A stretch of DNA of 64,000 nt from contig CATQHX010000018.1 in assembly GCA_958296065.1 (NCBI GenBank), forward strand, positions 45,900-109,899, in the 5' to 3' direction. Source of the DNA: Vicinamibacterales bacterium. GTDB lineage: Bacteria; Acidobacteriota; Vicinamibacteria; Vicinamibacterales; UBA8438. This document shows, piece after piece, positions 63,353-64,000 of this stretch; positions within the stretch are counted from its first letter, which is position 1, and each line of letters starts with the position of its first letter. A program made the translations under genes and the position numbers. Under the pieces are notes generated by a model. That model worked only from the letters and a program-made list of their open reading frames with translations. It searched no databases and was not told the origin of the DNA.

Positions 63353-63874
63353 ATGAGCATTCGACGGCTACTAGTACTACTATTACTATCGGGTGTGGTG
63401 GTAGGGCTGGCGGCTTTGCCGACCATGGCGCAGCAGCAGCAAGAATTGCCGCGAGGGACCATCGAAGGGGGGCTGTCGACCTTGGTGGCTAGTGCATCGG
63501 TCGGTGGGTTGTCGGCGTCGGTGTCGACCGACGGCCTTTACCTCGCGGGGGCAGGCCGGATTCATGACCGGGTCGAAGTGTTCGGAGCCTTCAACCGCTA
63601 CGGCCTGGGCGGCTTCGGCGAGGTAGGGAGCGGTCGGCTGTTTCAGTTCGGGGCACAATACCGCCTCGGGCCGAACCGATGGATCGCCAGACCGGCGCTC
63701 CGTGGCGGCGTCATGACGAGCGCCGAGGACGGCCACTACGTATCGGGCGGGTTCTCGATCCGTATCGGCCGACGATTCGGCGGGGTTCTCAGCGCGGACT
63801 ACACGTCCACCGAAGGCATCTTGATCAGCGTCGTTCATCTCGGGGCCTACATGGGTTTCGGCGGCGGAAGCTGA
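63353..63874 (+). CDS. Small secreted protein, possibly outer-membrane beta-barrel
   Basis: ATG 63353 follows AAAGGAG and gives 173 residues. The signal peptide (about 1-24) is encoded by an odd run of AT-rich codons (63368-63388: CTA, CTA, GTA, CTA, CTA, TTA, CTA). After a short polyGln stretch the rest alternates polar and hydrophobic residues with many Gly (GLYLAGAGRIHDRVEVFGAF, FQFGAQYRLGPNRWIARPAL, YVSGGFSIRIGRRFGGVLSADY), fitting an eight-strand barrel. Function unknown. A -10-like TATAGT lies at 63158-63163. Confidence 0.65.
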   Translation: MSIRRLLVLLLLSGVVVGLAALPTMAQQQQELPRGTIEGGLSTLVASASVGGLSASVSTDGLYLAGAGRIHDRVEVFGAFNRYGLGGFGEVGSGRLFQFGAQYRLGPNRWIARPALRGGVMTSAEDGHYVSGGFSIRIGRRFGGVLSADYTSTEGILISVVHLGAYMGFGGGS

Positions 63875-63884
63875 GGGGAGCGCT

Positions 63885-64000
63885 ATGTCAGACGACGGAT
63901 TGGATCGTGGACCTGATCGACGCGCGGGCACCGAAGCCCGGCCCCCGCGGTCCCTACGGCCCGCGCAAGCCGCGCAATTCAACCTGACACACTACCAGGA
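63885..64000 (+). CDS. Possible start of a gene, cut by the window edge
   Basis: ATG 63885 after GGGGAG opens a frame running off the right edge with 38 complete codons, starting MSDDGLDRGPDRRAGTEARP. The composition is Arg- and Pro-rich and no family can be recognised. The RBS is fair, but the frame is short and might not be real. Confidence 0.3.
   Translation, partial: MSDDGLDRGPDRRAGTEARPPRSLRPAQAAQFNLTHYQ

Overview
The window is GC-rich, gene-dense bacterial DNA. It has secreted amidases, a tannase-like esterase, YVTN and SMP-30 beta-propellers, a planctomycete-type DUF1592/DUF1552 pair, a secreted ankyrin protein, c-type cytochrome fusions and three copies of one uncharacterised secreted family. 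This gene set resembles Acidobacteriota, perhaps Vicinamibacteria (inference only; no rRNA or tRNA gene was seen). Many genes overlap by ATGA or GTGA, and two promoters sit so close to the start codon that leaderless mRNAs are likely.

Layout. 1-4.5 kb: end of a Bat (aerotolerance) cluster (TPR protein, BatD, BatE), then a DegP-like lipoprotein protease. 4.5-5.9 kb: a MarR regulator facing a small secreted protein across a compact shared operator. 5.9-9.9 kb: a patch of broken genes (Uma2 nuclease plus a second Uma2 tail, DUF4143 remnant, frameshifted TIR effector, peptidase remnant) around an intact alanine dehydrogenase. 9.9-12.7 kb: NhaC antiporter and a beta-propeller protein. 13-30 kb: a plus-strand run of secreted catabolic genes (penicillin acylase, amidase, tannase, cytochrome/copper protein, DUF1592/DUF1552 pair, ankyrin protein) closed by a textbook terminator at 30041-30088.

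30-33 kb: a ThuA-domain gene with three frameshifts, a vapBC pair, a shortened XRE regulator and a tandem cupin protein. 33.8-39.3 kb (minus strand): PQQ-type propeller, cytochrome-like lipoprotein with a damaged heme motif, heme-motif beta-barrel, YceI protein and a metallo-beta-lactamase-fold enzyme. 39.5-44 kb: a mandelate racemase with all active-site residues, a luciferase-like flavoenzyme, and a DUF2188 gene divergent from an XRE-ImmA/PIN toxin-antitoxin pair. 44-54 kb: ABC exporter, second amidase, GH88/105-type hydrolase, LamG lipoprotein, YVTN propeller, SMP-30 lipoprotein, and the third copy of the secreted family.

54-64 kb: second metallo-beta-lactamase-fold enzyme, second cytochrome/copper protein, and the most interesting locus, 58756-61613. 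This is a three-gene operon for a CuA subunit II, a heme-copper subunit I and a SCO/SenC copper chaperone. Subunit I keeps all six histidine ligands but has Asn where oxygen reductases have the cross-linked Tyr (H-x3-N instead of H-x3-Y). Gene order and this substitution fit the sNOR (norSY-senC) type of nitric oxide reductase. Its gene carries an apparent one-base frameshift near its 5' end. The window ends with a lipocalin-like lipoprotein, a multiply frameshifted small gene and a small secreted, possibly beta-barrel, protein.

Several genes carry single-base indels, some at homopolymers. Whether these are pseudogenes or assembly errors cannot be decided from the sequence alone.
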